A DNA stretch of 64,000 nt from Rhizophagus irregularis. Its lineage: Eukaryota > Glomeromycota > Glomeromycetes > Glomerales > Glomeraceae. The DNA is taken from NCBI RefSeq assembly GCF_026210795.1, contig NC_089431.1, positions 2,728,001 through 2,792,000 of the forward strand, written 5' to 3'. Position numbers and translations under genes: made by a program. Shown in pieces: positions 12,701 to 24,282 of this stretch (positions within the stretch are counted from its first letter, which is position 1; each line of letters starts with the position of its first letter). The notes below the pieces were generated by a model. That model had not been told where the DNA came from. It did not search any database and was given only the letters and a program-made list of their open reading frames with translations.

Positions 12701-15171
12701 TCATAAACATATATATCATATTATATCATATATAAATGTATATATTTATACATAAAACTAGAACTATATATATCTATATAACGTCAAATTACGTCTATCA
12801 AAAGTATGTTACGTACTTGTACGTATTGCCCCCAGTTATCTCCGACTTTATACCAAAAATAATATTATCGATCACAAGGGTACAGGTACAAAAACAACGT
12901 GATTTCATTAAATTGATCTATGCTACCTAAAAAAGGCTGATTTTTTTGCATGAAAATATTTTGCACCAATCATAATCCTCTTTTAAATGTAACACTAATT
13001 ATTATATATGTAACATTTTTCGATAATTATAATTTCTAAAAGAAACAATGCAATGTTTAACGATGAAAAAAATAGGAACATAAAAAAACTTTAAAATTAT
13101 CTCTTTGTATTTTTATTGGTTTAAAATTGGTATTCTTGGAGATTCCTACCGAAAAGAAATCCCTTAATAATTATTTATTGGGCGCGCTTTTTTGCCAAAA
13201 TATTTTTCGTGGCTTAAGAAATCTTGTTTTTAATAAGGGAGATTAACTGATAATGATTAACAAAAAGATAATGAATGATATCAAAGTATAACATATTCGG
13301 GTTTCAAAAAAATTATTTATTTTTATTAAATGTTTTATACTAAAAAGATAATATCGTAAATAAAATGAATAACAGATAATTTTTTTTAAAAAAAAAAAAA
13401 TATTAAAAAAACTTCATCTCACAGATTTTTATTGACCATTGTTATGAAGGAAAGTAAATGCATAGTATATATATCAACTAATAAGTTATAAAAGTTCAAT
13501 TGTGTTTCGTTCCAAATTTTTTTTTTTTTTTAATTTAAAAAACCGGTTATATACAGGATATAAAAAAATAAATATACATACAGCATATACACATAACAGA
13601 TGTGTATACTGTATAGAGTATATACTGCGCATTATATATTATTATAGAAAGTAAAAAATACGCCATATACGGAACAACATTTGGCCTTTCATCTCTTTAT
13701 CAAAATGTAAAATGTAAAATGTAAATACTTTACTTTTAAATCATTCTTAATATGTTTAATATGTTAATATAATTTCGCTTAGATAAAATGGTAAATCTAG
13801 AATCTTCAAATTATAAATTATCATATGATTAATTTTAAAGTTCCTTAGTTCCTTCATAGATAACATGAAACAATTACAAACAACAAACAAGTATTATAAT
13901 ATATAACATTATTGTGTAATAATTAACAAATATTTTATTAACAAAGTTTGATTCAGAACTAATTGGTAACGTATTGCGATAATTTACCTGTAACACAATC
14001 AATTTTGATGGTCACTACAGAACGAAGGTTAATCTTTATTTTCATTGGATATTCTATTATACTGTACATGAATGATTTGTTATTGAAGAGAGTTTTTTAA
14101 GGTATAATTTAAAGAGACAATAAGTAATAAAATTTCATAACAATTATATATATCAATATTATCAATATCATTATATGCTATTAATAATCATGGATCATAA
14201 CATAAATGATAACATAAACGACCTTTGAAATAAAATAACTGGTTAAAACATCAATTTATTTTTACTTCATATATTTATTTACCTTACACATAATGTACAT
14301 AATAATTTATAAAACCGAAGGAAATTTCTCGTACTCGCAAAATAAAAAAAAAAGGATTAGTTAAAAATTTTGTATATATAAACTACTAATAACAAAGAAA
14401 ATTTATTTTTATAACGAACTTTTTTTTTTGTTTTATTTTTTTTTCAAACTCGATTTTTTGTATATACTGTATGTTTACTATTATTTTATTATTATACATT
14501 GAATCGTATTCAGTCTTTCTTTCTTTAAAGTTATCCTTATTCCCGAAAATCAATTTTCAAGTATCACGCAACGAAAAATAACGTTTTTTAACGTTTACAA
14601 ATAAAACATTACCGTTTAAAAAATATATTAATGAATAATTTGAAACAAAAAATTATTTTTTTGTTTTATTATTATTTTTATTGACGACATAACTTTTATT
14701 AATTAATTTTTTTTTTTTTTTTAGTTCACGTTTTTCGCTTTTTACCCTTTTTCTTTTTCGAGCCCTTTTTCTTTTGCGAAAAAAAAAAAGAAAAAAAAAT
14801 TAGTCGACCCTTTTCTTTAATTAAAACTTGACGTTTCTTCTTCTTCTTCTTCTTCTTCTTGTCAAGTTTATTACGATCATTGAGTGATTGTTAAGTTTTC
14901 CTTCTCTTTCACTTTCTTTTCTTTTATATTTTTTTCTTGTTATATTTTTTTTTATATAATATATATATATATATTTTTTTCATGTTAATAACCACCAACT
15001 TTTATTGTCGTATATTATAATTTTCTATTTTTTTGTAATTTAAAAAAAAAAAAAAAAAAATATTTGTAAATAAGTATATAATTATTTTTTTATTATTTTT
15101 ATTATTTAACGAGTTCATAACGAATTGAAAAAAAAAAAATTCTTTTTCGTGTCAAATACGCATTAATTATA
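9754..15171. other. Intergenic region, AT-rich with small hairpins
   Basis: About 5.4 kb with no supported gene; the open frames are low-complexity (Ile/Tyr/Lys/Phe runs). Visible structures are a GTGTGA(A)n(T)nTCACAC hairpin near 10969-10999, an ATACACAT-ATGTGTAT hairpin near 13585, and a CTT microsatellite near 14835. The last part precedes the next gene and probably holds its promoter. Confidence 0.35.
14824..14869. repeat. (TTC)n microsatellite inside a short inverted repeat
   Basis: About eight TTC repeats are bracketed by AAACTTGAC and GTCAAGTTT, so the microsatellite forms the loop of a 9-bp stem. It lies about 300 bp upstream of the start codon at 15172. Confidence 0.8.
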
Positions 15172-15870
15172 ATGACAGAATCAAATGTTAATAATACAAA
15201 TACAATTCCTACAGAGAGTTCATCACCATTTTCAACAACGAGCGTTCCATCAACAGTTCCTCCAATTCCTCCAGTTCCTCCAGTTCCTCCAGTATCTCTT
15301 GCCGAGAATCCATTACCTACATCAATTTTACCTGATTGCAATGTCATTGATTGTCCTCTTAATACACCATTCCCGGAACCAACTACAACAACTATACCAG
15401 AAACGGCAGAAATACCGATATCAACAATATCAACAATATACAATTCAACTGATTCTTCTTCAGGTTCTTCAGATTCAACCAATTTAAATAATTCAAACAA
15501 TTTTCATTTATCAAATATGACTATAATATTATTTATAATAATTCCTATAATACTTATAATATTATCTATAATAATTGGTATAATAATTTATAAACGTACT
15601 CATAAAAAACATAATGAAGGAACAATATTACAATTTGAACCAATGCATCCTAATGTTGTTGTAGTTGACGCTGATGGAAATAGTTTAGGAAAAAGAAATA
15701 GTACTAGTAATAATAGTAATTTTACTAATAATAGTAATAGTAAAGGAAAAGGGAATAGAAGTCCAAGTAGAATGATTAAAGTTTTGGCTTATGATGAAGA
15801 AAATGGTTGTATTGTAGGAAATAATAATAATACAAATCGAAAGACTATGTATTACGAAGATTATCGTTAA
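15172..15870 (+). CDS. Single-pass membrane protein, Pro/Ser/Thr-rich (232 aa)
   Basis: Uninterrupted single exon. Residues 1-118 are rich in Pro, Ser, Thr and Asn, with a PPIPPVPPVPPVS repeat, two cysteines (CNVIDC) and several N-linked glycosylation sites. A strong membrane segment follows (about 118-141, IILFIIIPIILIILSIIIGI), then YKRTHKK and a 90-residue cytoplasmic tail with ILQFEPM, an Asn/Ser-rich stretch, and a tyrosine-rich end (YYEDYR). No cleavable signal peptide is seen, so the membrane span itself may act as a signal anchor, or an upstream exon may exist. The tail motif LQ[I/F]EPM a short distance after the membrane is shared with the gene at 8803, suggesting old paralogues. Family not recognised. 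AATAAA-like sites lie within 200 bp downstream. Confidence 0.8.
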   Translation: MTESNVNNTNTIPTESSSPFSTTSVPSTVPPIPPVPPVPPVSLAENPLPTSILPDCNVIDCPLNTPFPEPTTTTIPETAEIPISTISTIYNSTDSSSGSSDSTNLNNSNNFHLSNMTIILFIIIPIILIILSIIIGIIIYKRTHKKHNEGTILQFEPMHPNVVVVDADGNSLGKRNSTSNNSNFTNNSNSKGKGNRSPSRMIKVLAYDEENGCIVGNNNNTNRKTMYYEDYR

Positions 15871-17825
15871 AAAAAAAAGAACTTTTTTTTTATATACATA
15901 TAATTTTTTTTTAAAAAAAAATAAGGTTTGGAAATTTTTTTTTTTTATTTATTTATTTATTATATTTTATTTTAAAAAAAAAATTTCAATAATTTTTATT
16001 TTTTTAAAAAAAAATTGAAATTATTTAATATACGATAAATAACATATCAAATAAAAGAATTATTTAATGGAATAAATCAGTGCTGAAAGTACTGAACATT
16101 TTTTTTTCTTCTTTTCTTTTCTTTCTTTTCGTTGAAGAAAACGCGGCGCAGAAATTTAACGTAGCGATTAATAATAACGCAGTTAAAAAAGAAAAATTCC
16201 CAAGATTTTTTTTTAAAGTTATTATGTCAGAATTACACGAATTTTATTTTAATCCAAGACTTTCCATAATATATTATATGCGTAATGAAAAAAATAATGA
16301 AAATGAAAAAATCATTTTAAAATGTTTCCGACTTTCCGTATTCCGATTACCCGTTAACTATATTAAGTGAATATTAAGTTGTTGTATTCCTATTTCGTAT
16401 TTTTTCTTATTTAAAAATGATGCATAGTTCTCCGCTTTTTTTTTTTATCTGCAATAAATTTATGCAAAACCAAGTTTTTTTTTTTTTGATTTTTAACATT
16501 ATCTGTATATATTATTTTATGTTACTCAATCCCTTTTTACATAGATAGTCACATGTACATAACAAATACTTATCCAAAAAGTTCAATTATTTTCTAAAAG
16601 AAGAGAAAAAACTTTTTTATTTTTTTTTAAAAAAAATGATATCATTCCCTTATTTTTCTTAAGAAGATGATAAAAGAAAGTATATTTAGTTAATTTTATT
16701 CAAACTAAAAATATTTCTTTTTTTTTTTACTCTTGTTCGAAAGAAAAAAAATATTCGGTAGTGAACATGCATTATAGCGTCACATCGACATTTTTGTGTA
16801 ACAGTTTTACAATATGTATTAATTTTCTTGTAAATTACCCCAAGAAATGTTGAAAATCCAACTAAATAGAAAAAGGCCAATCAAAATTTTTTTTGATTTT
16901 TTTAATGATAATATTATAATATTTATAATTAGTTAATTAGTTTCGATTTAAAAGTAAAAAAAAAATATATATATATGTGTTAATAACGAATAATAGGTTT
17001 TTATGTTTTCGTTGGAACTGGTTATGATAGGGTCCAATTTTTTGGTGTAGTCTTTGTAGTTTTGAACTTTTTATTTTTTTTTCGCGTGTACAGATCTCAC
17101 ATGGTTCTATGTGAATGGATGGTCTTTCTCATTGTAATTAGTGATTAATATTTACTTTATTTTATTTTTTAATATTAGTAAGACTGATCGGTCTTGCCTT
17201 AATGGTCCCAAAAATTCTTGTCTTTTTTTTTTGTATTCTCGGACCGATCTTTTTAATATTTTAGCGTGAAATCGTTATGATTACGGATAAGTATCATTGG
17301 AAATGATCCTATTGGTTATAATTATAATAAACAATTAACCAATTTTGATATAGAAAGAAAAATATCATTCTAATATATCTAATATATAACTGATAATGTT
17401 AAAAAACTTTATAATATCGATTTACAAATCATAATAATGATATAATAATCATAATTTTTAATTTTATCCTAAAAAATTCATGTTTTTTTTATCTTGAGAG
17501 TACAAATATTCTCTTTCTGTGCCTTTTTTAGTTTGAGTTTTTTACTTGTACTTTATTCTCGTCTACTTACACAGATTTTTGTGCCCATTTACAGTATTAT
17601 TGAGAACTTGTTCTCATTCCTGTTTTATAGTTTAATTTAATTTTTTTAATTGAAATATTATTCGCACGATAAATAATTTCAGGTTGTTTATACAGTACCA
17701 TACAAGTTTTACTGTCGGATGTCGGATATACACGAAAGCTAGATGATCCGTCACGTAAATCACGTGTATATTTTTTATGTAACCTAACAGCTGATTTATG
17801 ATTATTATACTGGGTATGAAAAAGT
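15871..17825. other. Intergenic DNA
   Basis: Homopolymer-rich. One small minus-strand frame (17597-17833, 78 codons) has fairly normal composition but no recognisable motif and no support beyond being open; it may be debris linked to the decayed gene further right. Confidence 0.3.
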
Positions 17826-17827
17826 GT

Positions 17828-18032
17828 CTTCAAAGTTTCGGCTAGATTGAACGGGTCAGCTATTCCGGTAAAAAATCACGTGCGTGTCATTCAAAGTTTC
17901 GGGACCAATATGGGCTAGATTGAACGGGTCAGCTATTCCGGTAAAAAATCACGTGTGTGTCATTCAAAGTTTCGGGACCAATATGGCTAGATTGAATCAG
18001 GTCAGCCATCCCGGTAAAAAATCATGTGCGCA
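17828..18032. repeat. 73-bp tandem repeat, three copies
   Basis: The word GTCAGC(T/C)AT(T/C)CCGGTAAAAA recurs at 17855, 17928 and 18001, exactly 73 bp apart, each preceded by GGCTAGATTGAA. The repeat is clearly richer in GC than its surroundings and carries ATCACGTG-type words. The copies differ at few positions, so the array is young. Confidence 0.9.
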
Positions 18033-18282
18033 CTTCTCTTCAGAACGCCGAGAATTAGCATAAAAAAAAATATTAAAGGTATGCATATTTGCTTATGTAT
18101 AATAAGTTTCTTTTTGATATCATTATTAATAATTTATTATGTTATAAAGTGCCGAATGGAAAATTCGGACGATTTTGCTGGATGTTTCATTAATTCCTTT
18201 GAGTACTCTAAAATAGATCATAATACAATTTTTTTGAGTCTCTAAAATAGATCGTATTACAATTTTCATTAATTCAAAGAAT

Positions 18283-19175
18283 TCAAAAATTGAAAGCGAA
18301 ATTCCCAACAGCGTGAATATTTAAGAAGTCTATTGGCGCACTGCTCATTTCGAGGAACACAACCTCTGATAGACGAACTCCTACTATGTCCGCTTTCATT
18401 CTTCCCTTGTTTAAACTGACAAGACATTTGCGTCCCTCAAAGTTGATTATCACCATCTTTGCCTTTAATCCAATCGCTCCCAGGGCGCGCGATACAAAAT
18501 TCTTAGTCATTGGATTGCCTGTCCAATGTGTATAGTTCTCATGGAATGTAGTGAAGGGCTCATTGATACCATCTCTATACATGTCGGCTATGAATTGATG
18601 ATATAAGACCTTTTTTCCGTTGTTATACATGTGTAGACTCGATATCATGTTCGATCCTATGGGTTTGAATACATAAGTAGTTAGGTTTTATAAGTGGTAA
18701 AAATTCCAGAAAAATGGTGCTTACCAATGGAATAGTATCTTATTTCTTGGAGGAAGGTAAACAGCGGAAATAATTTGTTGACTATCCAGTCTCATCAATA
18801 GTCCGAGAACATCAATTATTTTGTTGACGCTAAATTGATTGATTGATATTATTACATGGATAGAATGAAATGTCTTGACTACTAAAATAACAACTTAATG
18901 TATCGTATCATAGCCGTATGCATGGGACTCAATTTTTATTCTGACTTTCTCTATTGAGGACAACAATTAAGTATAACCATTTGACGATTATTTCTACAGG
19001 TAGCCATTTTACTGACCTCTAAAACATTCTCCAATCATTCTCTCCAATCACCTTTCTGGTTCTTGCCCTCTGAATTTTTTGACTATCTGGTTTTCAATCT
19101 CAACTTCTTCAATGGAAACTTTGGCTAATTCTATAAATGAATTCTGAGGGTATAATTGTTTCATTTCCGACGGGT
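18283..19175 (-). pseudogene. Decayed protein-coding gene, unidentified, probably transposon-associated
   Basis: A clean 121-codon minus-strand frame (18283-18648) contains FTTFHENYTHWTGNPMTKNF and MVIINFEGRKCLVSLNKGR. Coding-like sequence continues upstream in other frames: one segment with SVNKIIDVLGLLMRLDSQQI and YLPPRNKILFHW (about 18735-18880), another with KVRIKIESHAYGYDT (about 18900-18950), and an N-terminal part starting MKQLYPQNSFIELAKVS (near 19160). They are separated by in-frame stops and at least two frame changes. A GTAAGC...CATAG intron could link the last two blocks but joins them out of frame unless another acceptor is used. I do not recognise the family. The setting among transposons suggests a mobile-element protein. 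Confidence 0.55.
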
Positions 19176-20690
19176 CATCATGCTTTCGTTTCTAATCATG
19201 TCAATGGTAAAGCATTAATAATGATAACACAGAAAAGGCCGATCTTTCTGCGACAGCCTACCGCCGATAATCTACAGTAAAATATTTTTGAGTAATTTCG
19301 AAAGAACTCCAGTTCATACACACCGATAAATGACTTACATTAATTATAGTTGAGATCTTGTTGAATGCGCAGACCTGTGTCGTGGTGTATTCGGCAAGCT
19401 AGAATCTAGAGCAACTATAACTCAAACATACGTTTTTCTTTTAACCTTATCTCCCAATCTCCCAATCTCTTTGTATAATTTCTTCCTATTTGTGGGAGAA
19501 CAGACATTAAAAACACTTTATATTTCGTCAATATTGCCATGCTTAAATACATACATCGAGCTTATCACCCTTTATACTACGACTTAAGACAAAACCAAAT
19601 CATTTTTTAATTTTCAATACGTGACGGCGGATGAATTAAGCGAAAAAAATCCAATTGGAGTTGGTTCTGGAGAATCAGTTTAAGGTCCAGTTTATTTTTA
19701 ATTCCTGGCAACTCTTACATGTTTTTTCTTTCCCATTATTGCTATTATTGCTTAACGAAAAAAAGGAGAATTGTAAGTGTTATCGTAATTAGAAGTGTCA
19801 ACTGTCAAGCAAATACTAAAAGCGAGCAGTCCTTCAATTAAGGCCAGCCGCCGCTTGATGGCGACTCGCCATAACTTCCTATACTCTATCGCAGGCACTT
19901 CTTTCGTGCTTAACAAAACTATCAATATAACTTGTGACGAGAATTTTTGCTAAACTTATTTGGTAATGAGCGAAAAAACGCTGATAATGAAAAATAGTAG
20001 AATTACGCGCATTTATACGCGTTTGCAAAATGTCAGATGATCTTGATGTGCTAGGGGATGGCTTAAATTGATAATCCGTACTGAAGTTCCGGTTTATTAA
20101 TATGGATGAATAGAATAAAGAAGATAAGTGTTCAGGTGGATGTCTCGTTTATTAGCATATGCTGATATGCGCGGATTTTTGGAAAGATATATTAAGTCTA
20201 ACCCAACTTTTAGTCCAAAAATGCCTGAATATTCACGTGATTTTTGATTGCTCCCATGATGTGATAATGCAAAAGTCAGGCACATTATATAATAAATTAC
20301 ATACCGTTATAAGTTATAACACTGGGAAATGTTTTCATTAATTTGTTCATTTGTGTAAGAAAGCAATGAATTAGTATGGCACAGAGACTCACATTAAATG
20401 GCCTATGAAAGCATGTCATATACATTGCAAAAGAATCACTGCTATATGTTATATTACATAATTTTCGCCATATTAGGCTTTGGGTGTATTGTAAAGTTAA
20501 ATTCGCATATCTTTATTACATTAATTAAAAGAATTAATTAAAAGAAAAAGCAAACACTATAATAATTATATAAATAAATGGTAAATAAATCACTTCTTTG
20601 TTTCCCACCTTTTTTTTGAACCTTTCTTTTCATTTTTTTATTAGTAGCTAATCAGCATTTATCACAATCTCAGTTTCTTTAGCTTCTTTA
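19176..20690. other. Intergenic DNA with possible coding debris
   Basis: A GC-richer patch (about 19815-19920) reads on the minus strand as EVPAIEYRKLWRVAIKRR and LALIEGLLAFSICL without stops, but its other frames are also open. No feature can be named. Confidence 0.25.
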
Positions 20691-21255
20691 TATCACTCAT
20701 CAATAGCTTCTTTAGCTTTTTTACTGATATAAATTTATGAGTATACTCATTGATATAGTAAAGATTTCTTGGTGAAAGAAAAGTTTATTAGAACCTCTTT
20801 CATATCACATCTTCCATATATCATCAGTTCATCAGTACCAAAACTATAAGTAAATAATGCCATCAAAGTCTTTTAACCAAAAGAATGTATTATCATTTAT
20901 CACTTGAAAAATACAAACATTAATAAAATTATAAAGTTTAGCAAATCTTTCAACTTTATGATCATGCAGAATATTTTTGTTTGTCTCATCATAAAATTAA
21001 TATTGACTTTTTAATAAGTTAAAAAAAGTGAGCAGATTTTTTTTATATTATGCTTTATTGTCAACCAACAATTCTTATATAGAGGCATTTTTTTTGTATA
21101 TCTGTATAAATTGCATATATCTTTATTGGAAGGTCTTATCTTTACTGTTTCAATATAGTTGTCATTATAATCCCATAAGAGTTCCACTCTTCTCAACAAA
21201 TTTCCATTTGTGTTTTATAGAAATATGTAAAGATTCATTAAATTGAATTTCTATT
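20690..21255 (-). pseudogene. Decayed coding remnant, unidentified
   Basis: Three coding-like minus-strand blocks lie end to end with stops and frame changes between them: QFNESLHISIKHKWKFVEKS (about 21190-21245), then WDYNDNYIETVKIRPSNKD in another frame, then FYDETNKNILHDHKVERFAK with FFWLKDFDGIIYL, and finally FGTDELMIYGRCDMKEVLIN (about 20770-20840). Composition is that of real protein rather than AT-rich noise. No family is recognised. Confidence 0.4.
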
Positions 21256-21659
21256 ATAAAATCAATAACTTTATTTTAATTTCTGTAAAATCTATTAATA
21301 TTATTATTCTAAACAAAAACTTTTTTACTCTCTAATCCAAAAAAATTGTTAATACTATAGAACAATTTTCAGGTTTTTTCTTTCAAATTATTATCTAAGT
21401 TGCCAGTTAATCTGGATATTTAAATAAATAATCCATTTGTTGTTTAAGAAATATTAAAGTTTTTAAAATTTGATTTATATTTACTGTGTAAAATATTCTA
21501 TATTATACTCATTTGAATTATTATACCATGCATCTATTATCATATTCAGTTTTTCATCTAGATATTTTAGATATTGCTATTCATTTTTTTTGAAATATTA
21601 TACAAAATTTTTAGTTAATATTGAAAAAAAAATATAGTATACTTTAAATATATTGATAT

Positions 21660-22620
21660 ATAGGGATCGACTACATTTCTCACCTGCCGATCACTTAACC
21701 ATTTTTCCAGCGGAAGTTGCTGAAGGAAAAACTTTGGTTTTTCTTATTCAAGTGGTTGTAAAGTGCTTTTATTATTTATTTTAGACTTCTCGGTCATTCT
21801 TTTAAAACTCGAATGGGCTTTTAACTCAAAGTTTTGGTGAAGTTACAAAACTATGGAGCAGTTCTCATCAAAAGTAATCTTACTTCTGCGAAGCTTTTCT
21901 TCCACTGGGTTCCTAAAAGTTGTAACAGTTATGCATTGGGTGGCTGGGCTTTGAACTCTGCACTAGTGTGAAGCTTTCCTGTTAGTTTCTTTACTTTTGG
22001 AAGTATGGCGAAAGTTTTTTTCATGGAGTATCAGTTGATGTTAATGGTGCCACTTAGGAAGCAGGCTTTTTCTTTTTTATTAGTTGAAGTTATAGAAGTT
22101 GTAGTTGTAGACGGAGGCTTGGTGTTTATTACCTTCTTTACTCAGTTTTTCCCTTAAGGGTTTTCTGAAGTTATGACTTTCATTTTTGTTTTTTGTTTTT
22201 TTTGTTTTTTTTTTTCCTGAAATTTTGGCATTTTTATATCGGTTTTCCTTTTGGGAAACTGGGGGTATTGGAATGTTGATCATCTGGGCTGGAGGTTTGG
22301 TGTTACTTAATTTTTTTGGATTTATGTAGATCGGTTAATATAGGGAGGCTGATAGGATTGGTGAATTTTAGTTTTTAATTTTTACTAATCAAGTTGATTA
22401 GCAGTTGATCCATCAAAAGTACTAATATTAGATTGCTTACAATGTCATTAGCTGGATCTGGTGTATCCGCTTGGATTTAGTGAAATACCATAGCATTAGG
22501 AAGTGCATCTCCTACCGCTGTGGGCTTTTACTCCTCCTCTATATGAGAACTTTGTAGGGATTATGAAGGGGTTTGGCTTTTGTTTTTATTTGTTTTTAAT
22601 GTTAATATAATGGTAATATG
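21660..22620 (-). pseudogene. Decayed ORF, basic and Pro/Ser-rich, possibly retroelement ORF1
   Basis: Minus-strand blocks in shifting frames include NPFIIPTKFSYRGGVKAHSG, ADTPDPANDIVSNLI, PAQMINIPIPPVSQKEN followed by a Lys/Asn-rich tract, then STDTP, KPSHPMHN and PLEKWLSDRQVRNVVDPY. The mixture of Pro/Ser/Gln-rich and strongly basic sequence would fit a nucleic-acid-binding ORF1 or gag-like protein. Stops and frame changes are frequent. The assignment is inference. Confidence 0.35.
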
Positions 22621-22711
22621 GCTACTTGGAGAAATTTGATGGTTGCATCCATACAGGTGGATATAGCTAATTTAGAAAATAGTTTTCATTATTGTTAACT
22701 AATTTTAATGT

Positions 22712-23239
22712 CCCTATAAAAAGTATTATACTTAAAATATACTTAAAATATATTTAAAATATACTTAATTTAAAAATTGCAAAATACTTATAATATATTT
22801 TTAATATATCTAAAATATACTTAAAATTATCTTAAAATATATGTCTAATATATTTAATTTTTTGCCCATATACTTAAAATATATTTAAATTATATTTAAA
22901 TTAAAATTTAAGTATATTATAAGATTATTATAAGTATATTTTTTACATACTTAAAATATATTTAAAATATATTATGAAATATATTATAAGAATATTTTAA
23001 GTATGTAAAAAATATATCTATAATATACTTAAATTTTAATTTAAATATAATTTAAGTATATTTTAAGTATTTGGGCAAAAATTAAATATATTAGAAATAT
23101 ATTTTAAAATAATTTTAAATACATTTTAAGTATATTATAAGTATTTCGCAATTTTTAAATTAAATATATTTTAAATATATTTTAAGTATATTTTAAAAAG
23201 TTTTTAATTATATTTTAAATATAAATACTTTTTATAGGG
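22712..23239. mobile_element. Foldback element, 528-bp imperfect palindrome
   Basis: The left end CCCTATAAAAAGTA is the exact inverse of the right end TACTTTTTATAGGG, and the two arms mirror each other almost to the centre near 22975. For example, AATTTAAAAATTGC(A)AAATACTTATAA on the left matches TTATAAGTATTTCGCAATTTTTAAATT on the right, and TTTTTTGCCCATATACTTAAA matches its inverse near 23070. A TGT trinucleotide flanks both ends and may be a target duplication. It has no coding capacity. Confidence 0.85.
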
Positions 23240-23524
23240 TGTAAGCATATATAAACCATTAAATTATAAAAAAATATATATATATATACAGTCAACTCCC
23301 TCTATAGTCACTCCCGTTATAGTCACATTCTACTATATAGTCACACCAGTTGAATGTTCAAAACACTTTATTATTAAAATCTATCCTATATAGTCACAAT
23401 CTATCTATAGTCACTATCACACCTATCCTCAAAAATCTTATATTAAAAAAAACCGTTTATAATCACAGTTATATAAAGAATATATTAAATAACTTGGCAT
23501 CTAATAATCGTACAAAGATGTATC

Positions 23525-24056
23525 ATAGCTTGTTAGAATCGTCTCACTGAGACGAATCGAATGGTGGTAGTTTTATTCTTTTCTGATCACTGACTGACGA
23601 GTTATTCAACAAAATGTTAAACATCGACATTATAATATTTCTTGATTTACGTTTACTGCGCCATTTAACATTTTACCAGATTTCTCGGTACCTAGTGATT
23701 GTAAAAAGACGATTTATAGCTCGTTGGAATCGCCTCATCGAGACGAATCGAATGGTGGTAAGCTCATCTCTCTGTGAGCAATATTGACGGAGTTATTACT
23801 TAAAAACCATTTAATATTTTTTAATTTCAGAAATTGATCTAGTGATTGGATTTCGATGTATCTTATACCATTAGATTCGTCTCATCAAGACGAATCGAAT
23901 GGTAGTAAGATCATCTTTCTAGGATCAATATTGGCAGAGTTATTATACAAAAACCATTAATATTTTTTTAATTTTGGAAATTAATCTAGTGATTGGATTT
24001 CGACGTATTTTATACCATTAGAACTGTCTCATCAAGACAAATCGAATGGCGGTAAG
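23525..24056 (+). repeat. 147-bp hairpin satellite, four units (second array)
   Basis: Hairpin cores start near 23530, 23722, 23868 and 24015, the last two spacings being 146-147 bp. The core is ACCATTAGATTCGTCT-CATCA-AGACGAATCGAATGGT, a perfect 15-bp stem in the best copy. The spacer carries GTAAGATCATCTTTCTAGGATC and ATCTAGTGATTGGATTTCGA. The array is inverted relative to that at 595-960, and its unit continues at 26622 beyond the nested transposons. Confidence 0.85.
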
Positions 24057-24278
24057 TAAGGTTGCTTGCCGAAACCTTCTTAATAACTGCCGAAACCTAT
24101 ACGGAAAATGCCGAAACTATATTAAATCATATTAAAAATCCTGCCAAAACTTTGCCGAAATGCCGAAACCCCCATTTGCTAAAACTGCTGAAACCCTGCC
24201 GAAACTATAGTAAACATATAGTAAAATCTTGCCGAAATTTATCGCAGGATTTTGGAGAGGTTTTGGCAAGCAACCTTA
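24057..24278. mobile_element. 222-bp MITE, hAT-type, with GCCGAAAC repeats
   Basis: The termini TAAGGTTGCTTGCCGAAACC and GGTTTTGGCAAGCAACCTTA are inverse copies with one mismatch. The 8-base duplication GCGGTAAG lies at 24049-24056 on the left and on the right is split by the later hAT insertion (GCGG at 24279-24282, TAAG at 26622-26625). The interior repeats GCCGAAAC words many times. No coding capacity. Confidence 0.85.
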
Positions 24279-24282
24279 GCGG

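Noticed and set aside
15102..15500. Minus-strand and second-frame ORFs overlapping the membrane-protein gene
   Set aside because: They are shadows of the Pro/Ser/Thr-rich repeats of the plus-strand gene.
16080..16370. 96-codon plus-strand frame after the second membrane-protein gene
   Set aside because: No ATG at its start, and it begins in the probable 3' UTR; Lys/Phe/Asn-rich composition without motif.
22712..23239. CRISPR-like or centromeric array
   Set aside because: The repeats are mirror arms of one palindrome, not spaced direct repeats, and the genome is eukaryotic.
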